Assembly: GCA_013003285.1 (NCBI GenBank)
Contig: JABDJY010000266.1
Coordinates: forward strand, 1-5,795
Direction: 5' to 3'
Length of the DNA stretch: 5,795 nt
Origin: Alphaproteobacteria bacterium
GTDB taxonomy: Bacteria; Pseudomonadota; Alphaproteobacteria; UBA6615
The notes under the pieces were generated by a model. The model saw nothing but the letters and a program-made list of their open reading frames with translations. It was not told the origin of the DNA and did no database searches. A program made the translations under genes and the position numbers. Position 1 is the first letter of the stretch. The number at the start of each line of letters is the position of its first letter. Below are positions 1 to 5,469 of the stretch, in pieces.

Positions 1-32
1 AGCGATACATCCAAACCAACATAATGCTTCAT
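1..32 (-). CDS. IS110-family transposase, N-terminus only (cut by window edge)
   Basis: The minus strand from the ATG at 32-30 reads M-K-H-Y-V-G-L-D-V-S and then leaves the window. This opening is typical of IS110/IS1111-family transposases (DEDD recombinases), in which the Asp of the GLDVS motif is the first acidic residue of the RuvC-like catalytic site. A clear Shine-Dalgarno GAGGAG (40-45, minus strand) sits 7 nt before the ATG, which supports this start. Only ten complete codons are visible, so subgroup, completeness and activity cannot be judged. The element would extend to the left of the window. The call rests on a short but characteristic motif plus the ribosome-binding site. A chance match is the main alternative. 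Confidence 0.75.
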   Translation of the reverse strand, partial: MKHYVGLDVS

Positions 33-39
33 GGTCGTT

Positions 40-45
40 CTCCTC
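40..45 (-). promoter_or_regulatory. Ribosome-binding site of the IS110-type transposase
   Basis: GAGGAG on the minus strand lies 7 nt upstream of the ATG at 32. It is one of the best Shine-Dalgarno matches in the window and fixes the transposase start. Confidence 0.7.
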
Positions 46-61
46 AGCGGCTTCTCGTTAA

Positions 62-83
62 GAGGTCAATCTTATCTGACCTC
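62..83 (-). repeat. 7-bp inverted repeat (hairpin) in the transposase leader
   Basis: GAGGTCA at 62-68 and TGACCTC at 77-83 are perfect inverted repeats around an 8-nt loop, 30 nt upstream of the transposase start codon. IS1111-group members of the IS110 family carry short subterminal inverted repeats, and IS110-family noncoding ends encode structured guide (bridge) RNAs. This hairpin could belong to either, or could fold in the mRNA leader. The sequence shows the symmetry. Any function is inference. Confidence 0.5.
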
Positions 84-116
84 CAAAGCCCCTGGAGAAC
101 GGCCGCCGCAATTACG

Positions 117-130
117 CCATGTCCGCTTAT
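117..130 (+). repeat. Left copy of an inverted GTCCGCTTAT-type motif
   Basis: CCATGTCCGCTTAT here matches, in inverted orientation, CCACGTCCGCTTAT read from the minus strand at 855-868 (13 of 14 identical, with an exact 10-base core). The pair brackets the AT-rich SUKH-3 gene. A related GCGGACGT also lies at 208-215. These may be copies of a dispersed intergenic motif or chance matches. Confidence 0.4.
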
Positions 131-253
131 CCGGCGATGATGTCCGGTGTTGGGGGTAAAGCTACCGTAATTTGGCGTCGGTGACCACGACCGGAATAGA
201 CCCAGGGCGGACGTCATTCGCTTTGAAGATTATTTGAAGTCATTGCCGTGTTG

Positions 254-751
254 TCAGTATCTATAGACTGCTGCGTGCTCGGCTGTGAAAGTCTCGCCAT
301 ACAAGCCCACGGACTTCTGATCAGGCCGTAGCATAGGTCGCGAGCGACGCCCTAAAAGCATATTTTCAATTGCCTCGCTAAATGAATCACCCTCGAAATA
401 GAAGGCATCGTGAATCAGACTAAGGCCAAAACAACGCCCGGTATCATCTATATACATTTCGCAATGTCCATTGTGGACTTCAGTGATTCCAATCAACTCT
501 TTGCTCAATAGTTTGCTCCAAATGGGAATAATCGAATTGACCGGCCAAATCTCATGAAAATTCACGTCATCCTTCGCGCATTCTTCTCCATCTCCTGCCT
601 CACCAACTTTAAGGCCACCAAATTCTGCCAGAACAATAGCGGCGGGATGGGTGGTGAGAATCTTTGTTGACACGGTCGTATTCCGTCCTGGATGCCACCC
701 AGCAGTCTTAAAAAGAGTGCGAACGCTTGCCGGCAACTCATTCATGGTCAC
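254..751 (-). CDS. SUKH-3-type immunity protein (orphan)
   Basis: The 165-residue product fits the SUKH-3 branch of the SMI1/KNR4 superfamily. These are small soluble proteins that commonly neutralise toxins of contact-dependent or polymorphic toxin systems. Visible signatures are AGWHPGR (17-23), a hydrophobic segment ending in EFGGL (43-47), a core ELIGITEVHNGHCEMYIDD followed by GRCFG (85-109), and a C-terminal SFSEAIENMLLGRR helix (123-136). No signal peptide or membrane segment is seen. The start may be the GTG at 751 or the ATG at 745 (163 residues). Neither has a convincing Shine-Dalgarno, and the frame is closed by a stop at 779-781. Base composition is foreign: 24/60 G+C at 361-420 and 22/60 at 481-540, far below the neighbours. 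It lies next to an IS110-type element with no visible toxin gene. The family call is from motif recognition and the toxin partner is unknown. Confidence 0.78.
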   Translation of the reverse strand: MTMNELPASVRTLFKTAGWHPGRNTTVSTKILTTHPAAIVLAEFGGLKVGEAGDGEECAKDDVNFHEIWPVNSIIPIWSKLLSKELIGITEVHNGHCEMYIDDTGRCFGLSLIHDAFYFEGDSFSEAIENMLLGRRSRPMLRPDQKSVGLYGETFTAEHAAVYRY

Positions 752-782
752 ACTTGTATCCGATGTTTGCTTACGGTGTCAC

Positions 783-794
783 CATTGGCCAATG
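783..794. repeat. Perfect 12-bp palindrome CATTGGCCAATG
   Basis: CATTGGCCAATG is identical to its reverse complement. It lies 32 nt upstream of the GTG start (38 nt upstream of the ATG) of the SUKH-3 gene, a plausible place for a dimeric regulator site. It could equally be a remnant of a mobile or repeated sequence. Only the symmetry is observed. Confidence 0.4.
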
Positions 795-854
795 ACTGCT
801 TCTGGCAAAGAACTGCCGTCAGCGGGCACCGAAAATCACGACTGTTTTAGTCTC

Positions 855-868
855 ATAAGCGGACGTGG
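855..868 (-). repeat. Right copy of an inverted GTCCGCTTAT-type motif
   Basis: On the minus strand this reads CCACGTCCGCTTAT, matching 117-130 at 13 of 14 positions in the opposite orientation. The two copies enclose about 720 bp containing the low-G+C SUKH-3 gene. Confidence 0.4.
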
Positions 869-904
869 ACATTTCGAGAACTAGGTTTACGCAGCCCTAA
901 GGTC

Positions 905-917
905 GGGTCGGCGACCC
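905..917 (-). terminator. Weak hairpin downstream of the glyoxalase II-like gene
   Basis: GGGTC (905-909) and GACCC (913-917) form a 5-bp stem with a 3-nt loop, about 33 nt beyond the TAG stop of the hydrolase on the minus strand. There is no following U-run, so intrinsic termination is doubtful. It may only stabilise the 3' end. Confidence 0.2.
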
Positions 918-949
918 AATTAGACGCCCCGCCGCAACCGGCCGCGCGC

Positions 950-1738
950 CTACCAGTTGTTGCGCAGCTCGCGCAGTTTCAAGAACACCGATTTTTCGTC
1001 GGGGCTGTCGCCTATGTCGGGGAACGACGCCTTCACCCCGGCGATCACCGACGGGCTGTCGAGGCGCAGGAAGGTGTTGATCTGCCGCTCCTCGCCCAAG
1101 GTGGTGATCTTGGCGTTGTTGGGGTCCTGGTCGCCCAGTTCATCCAGCAGGTCCCGGGCGGCCTGATTGTCGGGCTCCCGATCCAACGTGAAGCCTAGAT
1201 TGTTGGCCATATATTCGTGGCCCGGATAGACCTTTGTGGCGTCGGGCAGGGCGGCGATTTTCGCGGCGAAGGTGGCGTAGAGCACGTCCGGGTCGCCGCT
1301 GCGGCAATGGCCGACCCCGGCATTGAACAGCGTGTCGCCGCACAGCAGGTGCGGCGTGTCGCTATGGCCGAACAGCGAGATATGGATCGGCGTGTGGCCC
1401 GGCGTTTCCATCACCTTGAACTCGCCGCTGGTGCCGATCTTGACCACGTCGCCTTCGCGCAGTTCCTCGTCGATATTGTCGATGCGCCCGGCCGCATTGG
1501 CCGGCCCCAGCAGCTTGGCGCCGGTCGCCGCGATCACCGCGTCGTTGCCGCCGGTATGGTCGCCATGTTCATGGGTGTTGAGCACGCGGGTCACCTCCCA
1601 GCCATGCTCCTTGGCGGTGGCCAGGCACATGTCCGGGTCGATGGGGTCGATGGCCACGGTCTCGCCGGTGTCGGAACAGGCCACCAGGTAGAAGAAATTG
1701 CGGCCGCCGTTCCCGGTCCAGATTTGTTCGATGATCAT
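950..1738 (-). CDS. gloB: Glyoxalase II-like hydroxyacylglutathione hydrolase (MBL fold)
   Basis: This 262-residue protein has the length and layout of glyoxalase II, which hydrolyses S-D-lactoylglutathione to D-lactate and glutathione in the cytoplasm. The N-terminal metallo-beta-lactamase domain shows THEHGDH (55-61; ligands H56, H58, D60, H61), GHT (H115), CGDTLF (bridging D135) and YPGHEY (H174). The C-terminal helical part has the ERQINTFLRLDSPSV segment (217-231), like the family's glutathione-binding ERxxNPFLR stretch. Two places depart from the common form: GHTPIHI rather than GHTxGHI, and GVGHCRSGDPDVLY where GCGRLFEGTPEQMY is usual. The exact thioester substrate is therefore less certain than the fold. 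The start at 1738 is backed by AAGGAG (1748-1753) at 9-nt spacing. It follows the AbrB-type gene by about 80 nt and may share its transcript, although a TAAGAT-like -10 near 1780 with no clear -35 could give separate expression. Confidence 0.85.
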   Translation of the reverse strand: MIIEQIWTGNGGRNFFYLVACSDTGETVAIDPIDPDMCLATAKEHGWEVTRVLNTHEHGDHTGGNDAVIAATGAKLLGPANAAGRIDNIDEELREGDVVKIGTSGEFKVMETPGHTPIHISLFGHSDTPHLLCGDTLFNAGVGHCRSGDPDVLYATFAAKIAALPDATKVYPGHEYMANNLGFTLDREPDNQAARDLLDELGDQDPNNAKITTLGEERQINTFLRLDSPSVIAGVKASFPDIGDSPDEKSVFLKLRELRNNW

Positions 1739-1747
1739 GGCAAGTGA

Positions 1748-1753
1748 CTCCTT
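1748..1753 (-). promoter_or_regulatory. Ribosome-binding site of the glyoxalase II-like gene
   Basis: AAGGAG on the minus strand lies 9 nt before the ATG at 1738. It selects this start and shows that the gene is translated independently of the upstream AbrB-type gene. Confidence 0.65.
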
Positions 1754-1819
1754 CGAGTTTGGCGATGTTGGCTTTTCTCTATCTTAATCCGATGGCTGCG
1801 GTGCGGCTATGGGCCAGAT

Positions 1820-2956
1820 CTAGGGGCCAGGCCCAATCAGGCCGAAGCGCACCAGCAGGCGGAAGATGATCGGCACCACGATCACCACAATGCTGATGCG
1901 CGCAATATGGTGGGTGGCGACGAAGGCGGTGTCGATGTCCAGGGTCAGGGCGATCAGGCTCATCTCCACAAGCCCGCCGGGCGAGAAGGCGAGCACCAGC
2001 GACGAGAAGGGGAAGCCGGCGATGGCGCCCAGCGCCAGCGCAAACAGCACCGTAATGGTCAGCAACAGCAGGGTCGCGAAACCGCCCAGGCGCACGATGC
2101 GGCCCAAGTCGCGGAACGTCAGGCCGGCGAACCGGGCGCCGACCGACGCGCCGAGGATAACCTGCGCAATCGCCACCACGACGGCCGGGGGCGAGGCTTC
2201 GGTGAAGCCCGCCAGATGGACCGCGGCGCTGGCGATCATCGGGCCCGTAATGTGGGGGGCGGGGATGCGCAGGAACCGCGCGGCATAAAACCCCACAACC
2301 GCGCAGCCCGTCAAAATTAACATATCGTTGGTGCCGATGGCGCCGGCGTCGCCGCTGGCGAAGGTGCGCACCGTCGTCCCCAAATCGCCGAATAGGCGGA
2401 AGAAGAACGGCAGCACCATCACCACGAAGAAGATGCGCGTGGTGTGGGACACGCTGATCTGGCGCTCATCGGCGCCGGCGTTCTCGCCCAGGATGATCAT
2501 CTCGTTCAAGCCGCCGGGCACGGCGCAGAAGAACGCGGTGCGCGGATCGAAACGCGCGACGATGCGGTAGTAGAAGAACGTCGCGATCGTAGCGACCCCC
2601 ACATAGGCCGCCAGGGACGCCAGGGTGATCGGCCAGCGCGGAATGCGTTCGAGGATCTCCGGCGAAAAGGCGCCGCCCAGCAGCACGCCGAGTACCAGGA
2701 TCATCAGCATGCGCAGGCGCGAATCCATTTTAAGCTGGACCCCGCCAAGGGTGGTCATGCCGGTGGCGAACATGGCCCCCATCATCCAGGGCAGCGGCAT
2801 ATCCAGATAGCTGAAGATGGCGCCGCCGGCGGTGCCGATGACGATCGCCAGGGCGAACTTCGGCAGATCTTCGCGCCCCAGCTTGTGGACCGGCGACGGC
2901 GTGCGCGGCGGCGCGGTGTCCGGTGTGGTGGGTGGCGCGGCGCTGTCGCTAGTCAT
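1820..2956 (-). CDS. AbrB-family (PF05145-type) integral membrane protein
   Basis: A 378-residue, strongly hydrophobic inner-membrane protein of the family named after E. coli AbrB, which is not the Bacillus DNA-binding AbrB. Databases often mislabel the family as ammonia monooxygenase. Its molecular function is not established; a transporter is likely from the architecture. After a Pro-rich cytosolic tail (about 1-33) there are roughly ten membrane segments. An internal duplication is plain. PGGLNEM...HTTRI..VVMVLPFFFRLFG (147-190) repeats as PGGLVEM...HHIARI..VVIVVPIIFRLL (326-368). DMPLPWMMGAMFATG (52-66) pairs with RIPAPHITGPMIASA (230-244). These are the two AbrB-duplication units. The ATG at 2956 overlaps the end of the upstream deacylase gene by 8 nt (its TAG lies inside ATGACTAGC), and no strong Shine-Dalgarno is seen, so translational coupling is likely. 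Despite some automated names, nothing suggests DNA binding or ammonia oxidation. Confidence 0.92.
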   Translation of the reverse strand: MTSDSAAPPTTPDTAPPRTPSPVHKLGREDLPKFALAIVIGTAGGAIFSYLDMPLPWMMGAMFATGMTTLGGVQLKMDSRLRMLMILVLGVLLGGAFSPEILERIPRWPITLASLAAYVGVATIATFFYYRIVARFDPRTAFFCAVPGGLNEMIILGENAGADERQISVSHTTRIFFVVMVLPFFFRLFGDLGTTVRTFASGDAGAIGTNDMLILTGCAVVGFYAARFLRIPAPHITGPMIASAAVHLAGFTEASPPAVVVAIAQVILGASVGARFAGLTFRDLGRIVRLGGFATLLLLTITVLFALALGAIAGFPFSSLVLAFSPGGLVEMSLIALTLDIDTAFVATHHIARISIVVIVVPIIFRLLVRFGLIGPGP

Positions 2957-3929
2957 CGCCGGCCGCCAAGTCCCGGTAGCGCCCCAGCCGCACCGCCGTC
3001 TGTCCCGGCGCCAGGCGGCGGGCCGGCATCACCAGAACGCAATCGTCATAGGGGGTGCGAATTTCCGCAGCCCCGTCCATGCCGATCACCGTGCCGGCGG
3101 TGGGGATCACCTCGAGACCGGAATAGTCGCCGGCAAACCGGCAATCCTCATGGCTCACCCCGACGGCGTCGGTCACATCGATCCATCTTTGTGGCACGGC
3201 CGGCGCGGGCAGCAGATGGGGCCCGGCGGTATCGGTATCGATCATGTCCAGTTGGGCCAGGAACCGGTAGGCGGTGTCGATGGCCATTGTCGCGGTCCCG
3301 GCGCGCCAATGCTGGCCGCACTCGACCAGCAGCGCGTTGCGCCCATCGTTGGGGTCGCTGAAGCCGCCATAGTCGCGCAGCCGCCGGCCGGCGCTATGGC
3401 CGGTGTCGGCGACGATCACCGCCGGGCTTTCCAACGATGCCGCCAGGGTGCGCCCTTTCGGCGCCGGCCCCGACAGGATAAGCGGCGTGCTGTTCGATTG
3501 CATGGAATGCAGGTCGAGCAATGTGTCGACGCTATCCACCAGGGGCCGCAGCGCGCGCGCCCGGTCGAGTTCGACGCTGCGGTGCGCGTTCGCCAACACA
3601 TCGGGCGACCAGACCCGGTTCATATCCTCATCGACAAACCGCGACGCCGCCGGCCGCGCCGGATCGTATTGCGCCATCGCGTCCGGGTTGGCGAAAACCA
3701 GAGACAGGCGGCCGTGGCGCGGGCGGATGTCGTGTTGGAACAAATGGTCGAGGGCAATCGCGCCGCACAATTCGTTGCCATGAACGATGCCGCAGATCAT
3801 CGCATGGGGCCCCGCTTGCCCGCTGTCGAACGTCGTGACGAACGGCACGCCCGTATTACCGGCCCGGTAGGGCTCGATATCGGGCGGGCTCAGTTCCACT
3901 ATCTGATCGAATGGGGACAATTGGGTCAC
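2949..3929 (-). CDS. AstE/AspA-family zinc-dependent deacylase
   Basis: A 326-residue member of the succinylglutamate desuccinylase/aspartoacylase family (M14-like carboxypeptidase fold), which removes acyl groups from N-acyl amino acids. Zinc ligands are visible as H50 and E53 in GIVHGNELCG and H141 in LLDLHSM. DEDMNRVW (100-107) supplies the substrate-binding Asn-Arg pair (N104, R105). E203 in LLVECGQHW is the expected catalytic Glu. The C-terminal part (about 250-326) resembles the beta-rich domain of the family. The substrate cannot be read from the sequence. There are no arginine-succinyltransferase pathway genes around it, so true AstE is unlikely. The chosen start is GTG at 3929, 31 nt after the nadK stop, with no convincing Shine-Dalgarno. 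The frame stays open upstream into nadK, so a CTG at 3953 cannot be excluded. It overlaps the next gene by 8 nt. Confidence 0.9.
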   Translation of the reverse strand: MTQLSPFDQIVELSPPDIEPYRAGNTGVPFVTTFDSGQAGPHAMICGIVHGNELCGAIALDHLFQHDIRPRHGRLSLVFANPDAMAQYDPARPAASRFVDEDMNRVWSPDVLANAHRSVELDRARALRPLVDSVDTLLDLHSMQSNSTPLILSGPAPKGRTLAASLESPAVIVADTGHSAGRRLRDYGGFSDPNDGRNALLVECGQHWRAGTATMAIDTAYRFLAQLDMIDTDTAGPHLLPAPAVPQRWIDVTDAVGVSHEDCRFAGDYSGLEVIPTAGTVIGMDGAAEIRTPYDDCVLVMPARRLAPGQTAVRLGRYRDLAAGDD

Positions 3930-3960
3930 GGTCGGCGATGCTGGCGGGGACAGGGGGCGA

Positions 3961-4761
3961 TTAAGGGGCGAACTGTTCTTTGAGGATACGTTCCTCGAGA
4001 TTGGTCTCCGGATCGAACAGCAGTTGAAAACTCGACTCGCGGTCCTCGCTCACCTCGACCTCGACCACATCGCGGACTTCCGTGTCGTCCGCCGTGGCGC
4101 TAACCGGCCGCTTGATAGCGTCGAGTATCTTGAAATGAACCTGGGCGGAATGCGGCAACAGCGCGCCGCGCCAGCGCCGCGGCCGGAAGGCGCTGATCGG
4201 GGTCAGCGCCATGATCTCGGCGCTCAACGGAATGATCGGCCCATCCACCGACAGATTATAGGCGGTGCTGCCCGCCGGCGTTGAGACCAGCGCCCCGTCG
4301 CAGATCAGTTCGGGCATGCGCACCACGCCGTCGACGGTGATTTCAAGCTTCGCCGCCTGATAGGTCTGGCGCAGCAGCGAGACTTCGTTGATCGCCAGGG
4401 ATTCATGCACCTTGCCGTCGGCGGTCGTCGCCCGCATGCGCAGCGGATAGAGCGTGCGGGGCTCGGCACGGGCCAAGCGCTCGAGCAAGCCTTCGGTCAG
4501 GTAGTCGTTCATCAGGAAGCCGATCGAACCCCGGTTCATGCCGAACACCGGCACCTTGCGCTTGATATAGCGGCGCAGGGTTTGCAGGACAAAACCGTCG
4601 CCGCCCAGGGCGACGATCACATCGGCGTCCTGCGGTTCGACGGCGCCGTAGATCTTGCTCAATTCGGCAAGCGCGGTCTGGGCATTGTCGAAATCCGCCG
4701 CGACAATGGCGACCCGATCGGTTTTGACGATGGTCTGGGACTCTTTCGCCGGAGGTGACAC
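3961..4761 (-). CDS. nadK: NAD kinase
   Basis: This enzyme phosphorylates NAD+ to NADP+ in the cytoplasm using ATP or polyphosphate and is normally essential. The 266-residue product carries the hallmark LGGDG (52-56; catalytic Asp55), GMNRGSIGFL (74-83), the NEVSL motif (125-129), and CDGALVSTPAGSTAYNLSVDGPI (154-176), the glycine/threonine-rich NAD-binding stretch. ISAFRPRRWRGALLP (189-203) follows in the usual place. The length is normal for the alphaproteobacterial form, which lacks the long N-terminal extension. The start is GTG at 4761 with AAGGA at 4773-4777, 11 nt upstream. It is the first gene of the minus-strand cluster and is divergent from the exported-protein gene, so the cluster promoter should lie in 4762-4960. 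Confidence 0.97.
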   Translation of the reverse strand: MSPPAKESQTIVKTDRVAIVAADFDNAQTALAELSKIYGAVEPQDADVIVALGGDGFVLQTLRRYIKRKVPVFGMNRGSIGFLMNDYLTEGLLERLARAEPRTLYPLRMRATTADGKVHESLAINEVSLLRQTYQAAKLEITVDGVVRMPELICDGALVSTPAGSTAYNLSVDGPIIPLSAEIMALTPISAFRPRRWRGALLPHSAQVHFKILDAIKRPVSATADDTEVRDVVEVEVSEDRESSFQLLFDPETNLEERILKEQFAP

Positions 4762-4772
4762 GTGCTGTGGTT

Positions 4773-4777
4773 TCCTT
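4773..4777 (-). promoter_or_regulatory. Ribosome-binding site supporting the GTG start of nadK
   Basis: AAGGA on the minus strand lies 11 nt before the GTG at 4761. The spacing is a little long but it is the only good match, and it favours the GTG over later starts, which would cut into the first beta-strand. Confidence 0.5.
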
Positions 4778-4820
4778 AGAGCTGGGGCGGTACGCCGATG
4801 GGCTGGCGTGTGGAAGGCGG

Positions 4821-4826
4821 AGTATA
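4821..4826 (-). promoter_or_regulatory. Candidate -10 element for the nadK cluster
   Basis: TATACT on the minus strand lies 59 nt upstream of the nadK GTG and differs from TATAAT by one base. No good -35 is seen at 16-18 nt; a TTCGAC lies only 13 nt upstream. The assignment is tentative. Confidence 0.3.
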
Positions 4827-4954
4827 GCCTAGCGGCCGCGTCGAACCACTAGTTGCTATCTAGTTGTCATTTAGTCTCGGCGTCGCCAAAGTGCAGGCCG
4901 AAAGTTCGGATTCGATATATGGATCATAGGGATCGGCAAGTTTCAGCGCCCGCG

Positions 4955-4961
4955 GGAAAGG
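4955..4961 (+). promoter_or_regulatory. Ribosome-binding site deciding the start of the exported protein
   Basis: GGAAAGG ends 7 nt before the ATG at 4969 but only 1 nt before the in-frame ATG at 4963. The spacing favours the second ATG, giving an N-terminus of MRKT, a normal signal-peptide n-region. Confidence 0.55.
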
Positions 4962-4968
4962 CATGGAT

Positions 4969-5469
4969 ATGAGAAAGACTGTTTTGTTTACCCTGGTGGT
5001 CGCGGTCAGTGCGTTCGGGCTGAGCGCCCCGTCCGCCGCCCAATCCGCCACCCGGTCTAACGACCGCCATGTGGACTATTACTATCCCGAGCCCGCCTCG
5101 CGCGAGGTCTATGAGGCGCGGGTGCCCACATTGCACGACAGTGACCGTCTGCGGCGCATCGGCTTTGTCACCGTGTTGACGGCGCAGATGCTCAAAAATC
5201 CCTATCCGCCGCAGTTCGCCATATTCGCCAAGGGGGCGGAATCGGAAAAGCTGATCGTCGCCGGCCTCAACGATAGTGGCTACAACACGCTGTTTCGCGC
5301 CCGCGCGCTGTTCGCCATGCTGACGGCCATGGCGCGCTCGACGCAGTTTTTCAAGGAACAGCCGGCGGCCGACCGCTACACCTTCTTCGATCTGGCCAAG
5401 CTGCTGGGCTTTGTGCAGATCACCTTCACCGACGGCGACCAATTCGCCCATCAGATCATCTTGGAATAG
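4969..5469 (+). CDS. Exported conserved protein of unknown function
   Basis: The 166-residue product begins with a Sec signal peptide: positively charged MRKT, a hydrophobic core to about residue 20, and a likely signal peptidase I cut after SAA (22-24). The mature protein (about 142 residues) would be periplasmic or secreted and shows no membrane span. Recognisable but unassigned stretches are DYYYPEPASREVYEAR (36-51), SDRLRRIGFVTVLTAQMLKNPYPPQFAIFAKG (58-89), and a C-terminal TFFDLAKLLGFVQITFTDGDQFAHQI (138-163). They look like a compact conserved domain that I have a sense of having seen in marine and Rhodospirillales-type alphaproteobacteria, without a known function. There is no Cys in the mature part. 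An in-frame ATG at 4963 would add two residues. It diverges from nadK and converges on moaA. That neighbourhood alone does not make it a molybdenum-cofactor protein, although automated pipelines might name it so. Confidence 0.85.
   Translation: MRKTVLFTLVVAVSAFGLSAPSAAQSATRSNDRHVDYYYPEPASREVYEARVPTLHDSDRLRRIGFVTVLTAQMLKNPYPPQFAIFAKGAESEKLIVAGLNDSGYNTLFRARALFAMLTAMARSTQFFKEQPAADRYTFFDLAKLLGFVQITFTDGDQFAHQIILE

Larger units (their letters stand above)
33..253. other. Noncoding leader / probable end of the IS110-type element and junction
   Basis: I see no gene in this stretch. It holds the transposase ribosome-binding site, the GAGGTCA hairpin, and a second 7-bp inverted pair (AATTACG 110-116 with CGTAATT 166-172). 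The latter encloses an occurrence of GTCCGCTTAT at 121-130. The insertion-sequence end should lie somewhere here, but the outer boundary cannot be placed because IS110-family elements lack classical terminal repeats and duplicate little or no target. A bridge RNA is possible if the element is of the IS110 subgroup, which keeps it in the 5' noncoding end. In the IS1111 subgroup it would lie beyond the other end, out of view. Confidence 0.4.
752..949. other. Gene-free stretch at the edge of the AT-rich patch
   Basis: No credible gene is seen. The stretch holds a perfect 12-bp palindrome (783-794), the right copy of the GTCCGCTTAT-type motif (855-868), and a small GGGTC/GACCC hairpin (905-917). 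The hairpin lies beyond the stop codon of the hydrolase gene and lacks a T-run. Composition shifts back to high G+C from about 900, so the junction between accessory DNA and chromosome probably falls near 870-920. Confidence 0.5.

Noticed and set aside
651..884. 77-codon plus-strand open frame overlapping the SUKH-3 start
   Set aside because: No recognisable family and no Shine-Dalgarno, and half of it is antisense to the immunity gene. It is also not a plausible toxin on what can be seen.
760..900. Possible toxin gene or fragment upstream of the SUKH-3 gene
   Set aside because: I looked for a toxin C-terminus reading into the immunity gene. The minus-strand frame in line with it is closed at 779-781, and I recognised no toxin motif in the stretch.
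1217..1747. 176-codon plus-strand open frame over the hydrolase gene
   Set aside because: It is antisense to a gene with all seven metal ligands in place, and its composition is shadow-like.
1811..1831. GGGCC/GGCCC repeat around the AbrB stop as a terminator
   Set aside because: Only a 5-bp stem with a long loop, overlapping the stop codon and without a T-run. Transcription into the hydrolase gene seems more likely.
2444..3361. 305-codon plus-strand open frame
   Set aside because: Its Arg/Ala/Gly/Pro-rich composition and full overlap with the deacylase and AbrB genes mark it as a shadow frame.
2817..3983. 388-codon plus-strand open frame
   Set aside because: It runs antisense across nadK end, the deacylase and the AbrB start, and its translation is Gly/Ala/Arg/His-rich low-complexity with no family features. 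The minus-strand genes have clear catalytic motifs, so this is a high-G+C shadow.
4924..5451. 175-codon minus-strand open frame opposite the exported protein
   Set aside because: The plus-strand frame has a signal peptide, a Shine-Dalgarno and a plausible folded domain. The minus frame has none of these and a shadow-like composition.
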